Assembly (NCBI RefSeq): GCF_001570545.1
Contig: NZ_BBXD01000013.1
Location: 248,001-312,000, forward strand
Reading direction: 5' to 3'
DNA: 64,000 nucleotides
DNA from: Herbidospora mongoliensis
GTDB taxonomy: Bacteria > Actinomycetota > Actinomycetes > Streptosporangiales > Streptosporangiaceae
Shown in pieces: positions 62,063 through 64,000 of this stretch. The notes beneath the pieces are model-generated. The model saw only the letters and a program-made list of their open reading frames with translations, searched no databases and was not told where the DNA came from. Made by a program: the position numbers and the translations under genes. Each line of letters begins with the position of its first letter. Positions within the stretch are counted from its first letter, which is position 1.

Positions 62063-62080
62063 GTTCTCAATATTGAGAAC
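62063..62080. promoter_or_regulatory. Perfect 18-bp palindrome, divergent operator
   Basis: GTTCTCAATATTGAGAAC is fully self-complementary. It lies 27 bp before the regulator start and 32 bp before the hydrolase start. Its AT-rich centre stands out in this GC-rich DNA and fits an ArsR-type operator. Confidence 0.8.
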
Positions 62081-62111
62081 GTCACCAAAAACGAGAGAGG
62101 TGGTAAAGGAC

Positions 62112-62975
62112 ATGCGGGACGTCGACATGGCAGCCGTCGCGGACGACGGGTTACCGCTGGCCGGCACGTTGACCCTGCCGCCGGGACCCGGCCCGCACCC
62201 GGCCGTCCTGCTGCTGCACGGCTCCGGCCGGCTCGACCGCGACGGCAACACCCGGCGGCTCCGCATGGCGCTCGGCGCGCCGATGGCCGCCGCGCTCGCG
62301 GAGCGGGGGATCGCCACGCTGCGGTACGACCGGCGCGGCGTCGGCGCCACCGGCGGCGACTGGCGGAAGACCGAGTTCGCCGACAACCGCCGCGACGCCG
62401 TCGCCGCGCTCCGCGCCCTGGCCGCGCTGTCCGGCATCCGGGCCGGCGCGATCGGCGTGGTCGGGCACAGCGAGGGCGCGATCCACGCCATGGCCCTGGC
62501 CGCCCGGCCCGGGGTCCGCGCGGTGGTGCTGCTGGGCGGGTTCGCCCGGTCAGGTGAAGACGCCCTGCGGTGGCAGTTCGAGAATCTGGCCCGCGATCTT
62601 CCGGCGTTCGCGCGGCTGCTGACGCCGCTGCTGCGAGCCCTCGCCGTCAGAACCGGCCCGGCCGCGATACGCGGGCTGCTCGCCCACGATTCGCGCGCGG
62701 ACCTGCCGAACATCAAGGCCGCCGTCCTGGCGATCACCGGCGGCAAGGACGTCCAGGTCGACCCCGCCGACCTCGACGAGATCCGCCGGCTTGTGCCCGG
62801 CGAGGTCGAGACCCACCGGATCGCCGACCTCACCCACCTGCTACGTCGTGACCCGGGCCCCGCCTCGGCGCGCTCCTATCCACGGCAGCTCCGGCAGCCG
62901 ATCGACCCCGGCCTGCTCGCGCAGGTGACCACCTGGCTCGCCCAGATCTTCGAGAGGGAAGCACATGAACACTAG
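62112..62975 (+). CDS. Alpha/beta hydrolase (dienelactone hydrolase-like)
   Basis: 287-residue serine hydrolase. The oxyanion strand-loop is AVLLLHGSGRLDRDG, the nucleophile elbow GVVGHSEGAIHA, the acid probably Asp in TGGKDVQVD, and the His in ADLTHLLRRD. AAAGGAC precedes the ATG. It overlaps the CPBP gene by 11 bp. Both genes should respond to the divergent regulator. Substrate unknown. Confidence 0.88.
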   Translation: MRDVDMAAVADDGLPLAGTLTLPPGPGPHPAVLLLHGSGRLDRDGNTRRLRMALGAPMAAALAERGIATLRYDRRGVGATGGDWRKTEFADNRRDAVAALRALAALSGIRAGAIGVVGHSEGAIHAMALAARPGVRAVVLLGGFARSGEDALRWQFENLARDLPAFARLLTPLLRALAVRTGPAAIRGLLAHDSRADLPNIKAAVLAITGGKDVQVDPADLDEIRRLVPGEVETHRIADLTHLLRRDPGPASARSYPRQLRQPIDPGLLAQVTTWLAQIFEREAHEH

Positions 62976-63786
62976 GAAAGACCTCGTCATCTTCTTCACC
63001 GTCGCGTTCACGACGACCTACGCGTTCTGGTTATCCGCGATCGCGCTCGGGGGAGCGCCGACGAGTTTCCCCACCGCCGTCCCCTTCCTGCTCGGCGGCT
63101 TCGGCCCGGTGATCGGGGCGATCGTGATCCGGGTGCTCCGGGCTCGCCGGGGTGAGCCCGTCCCCGCCCACTCCGTGCGGACCTGGTCCGGCGCGCGGCT
63201 GCTGTGGGTGCCGCTTCTGCTGGTCCTGGCGCCGGCGACCGTGGTGGGCGGCGCGCTGCTCGCGAACCTTCTCGGCGGCCCCGAGCTGAGCCTGGCCGAA
63301 GGTCAGAAGCTGATCGCGTCGGTCGGCGGGCTCGTGCCGTTCCTGCTGAGCATGATCGTCACGGGCCCGCTGGCCGAGGAGCCCGGGTGGCGCGGCACCG
63401 CCCATCCCCGGCTGCGCGCCTCGCTCGGCCGCGTCGGGTCGGGTCTCGTCCTCGGCGTCGCCTGGGCGATCTGGCACCTGCCGCTGTTCTTCATCTCCGG
63501 CACCGTCCAGAACGAGCTCGGCCTGTTCAGCTGGAGCGGTCTGCTGTTCAGCCTCAGCGTCGTCCCGATGGCCCTGCTGACCGGCTGGGCCTACGAGCGT
63601 GCGGGTGTCATCGCCGCGATCGCGACGCACTTCGGGGTCAACGCGACGATGGCGCTGCTCACCGTGAGTTCTCCGGTGACGCAGGCGGTCGTCCTGGTCG
63701 TCCAGATGATCGTCGTCACCGTGCTGCTCGCCGCCACGCCGCGCACCCGCACGGTCGAGCCGGTTCTCACGCTGTCTCCGCGTTGA
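62965..63786 (+). CDS. CPBP-family intramembrane metalloprotease
   Basis: 273 residues, about seven or eight membrane helices. The Abi/CAAX-protease-like motifs are present: GPLAEEPGWRGTAHP (EExxxR), AWAIWHLPLFF and IATHFGVNATM (His, Asn). Members process prenylated peptides, protect against bacteriocins or regulate membrane proteins. Cotranslated with the hydrolase; its end overlaps the FtsX-like gene by 20 bp. Confidence 0.9.
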   Translation: MNTRKDLVIFFTVAFTTTYAFWLSAIALGGAPTSFPTAVPFLLGGFGPVIGAIVIRVLRARRGEPVPAHSVRTWSGARLLWVPLLLVLAPATVVGGALLANLLGGPELSLAEGQKLIASVGGLVPFLLSMIVTGPLAEEPGWRGTAHPRLRASLGRVGSGLVLGVAWAIWHLPLFFISGTVQNELGLFSWSGLLFSLSVVPMALLTGWAYERAGVIAAIATHFGVNATMALLTVSSPVTQAVVLVVQMIVVTVLLAATPRTRTVEPVLTLSPR

Positions 63787-64000
63787 GCGTCTCCGCCACC
63801 GATCGGCGGGCCAGGGCACGGGCGGGCAGGGCGGTCAGGAGCGCGGTGCCCAGCATCAATACGAGCGGTACGAGGAACAGCCACTCCGTGTGCATCTCGG
63901 GCGGATCCGGGGGCCCGAAGAACCAGTTCAGGAACAGGCCGGCGGGGATGCCCGCGAGGGCCCCCGGCAGGGTGGGCAGCAGCTGGGCGACGGACAGGCC
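63767..64000 (-). CDS. FtsX-like ABC permease, C-terminal fragment
   Basis: The last 77 codons of a minus-strand gene that runs off the right edge. It holds two membrane segments (PTLPGALAGIPAGLFLNWFF and WLFLVPLVLMLGTALLTALP) and the tail ARALARRSVAETLNAE, typical of FtsX/MacB permeases. An ATPase partner would be expected beyond the window. Confidence 0.75.
   Translation of the reverse strand, partial: GLSVAQLLPTLPGALAGIPAGLFLNWFFGPPDPPEMHTEWLFLVPLVLMLGTALLTALPARALARRSVAETLNAETA

Overview
The window is about 70% GC, densely coded and full of GTG starts, start/stop overlaps and leaderless-looking genes. The gene families (LacI-controlled secreted glycosidases with CBMs, MsiK-dependent type sugar importers lacking their own ATPase, DUF3040, several ECF sigma factors, a CGNR zinc finger, an EXLDI protein) point to a filamentous actinobacterium. 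A Streptosporangiales genus such as Nonomuraea or Streptosporangium is my best guess, from gene style only. I see no rRNA, tRNA, CRISPR array, insertion sequence or phage module, and no gap over 300 bp. It reads as chromosomal accessory region made of many small, independently regulated modules.

Left part (1-27.6 kb) is largely plant-polysaccharide use. It has a GH43 enzyme behind a perfect 16-bp LacI-type palindrome, the LacI regulator, a divergent binding protein plus two permeases, and a GH127 beta-L-arabinofuranosidase read from the same operon. Further on come a GH51-like enzyme with Fn3 and CBM2, a polysaccharide deacetylase with a CBM, and a 1063-residue GH95 enzyme with two tandem CBM6-like domains. 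Embedded at 7.1-11.8 kb is a shikimate/quinate catabolic set: an MHS transporter, a fused 3-dehydroshikimate dehydratase, a TetR regulator and a shikimate/quinate dehydrogenase. All three of its promoters carry the same operator-like sequence. A P450, an SGNH hydrolase, a secreted HNH nuclease, an HAD phosphatase, an aldo/keto reductase and a NarL-type two-component system fill 15-24 kb.

Middle part (27.7-44.2 kb): a flavin oxidoreductase and an ECF41 sigma factor are divergent, with a textbook ECF41 promoter between them. Next come a GT4 glycosyltransferase and an EXLDI/GT1 pair divergent around a perfect CRP-family site. These are followed by a CGNR regulator with a flavoprotein, an LLM flavin oxidoreductase that seems to start at CTG, an unknown protein coupled to an XRE-ImmA/IrrE regulator, a frameshifted surface protein beside an LPXTG protein, asparagine synthase, and a BlaI/M56 pair.

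Right part (44.2-64 kb): a five-gene operon joins a PhoB-type two-component system to a VTC-domain polyphosphate polymerase, a DUF4956 membrane protein and a CotH kinase carrying an 18-bp repeat array. I consider this the least-described system here. It is followed by a second secreted HNH nuclease, a membrane-protein/winged-helix pair behind a perfect inverted repeat, a SigG-like sigma factor with a small partner, a protease-MoxR-DUF58-VWA-VWA operon, an acyl-CoA oxidase coupled to a 2H phosphoesterase, and an ArsR-like regulator divergent from a hydrolase/CPBP protease operon around an 18-bp palindrome. An FtsX-type permease fragment ends the window.
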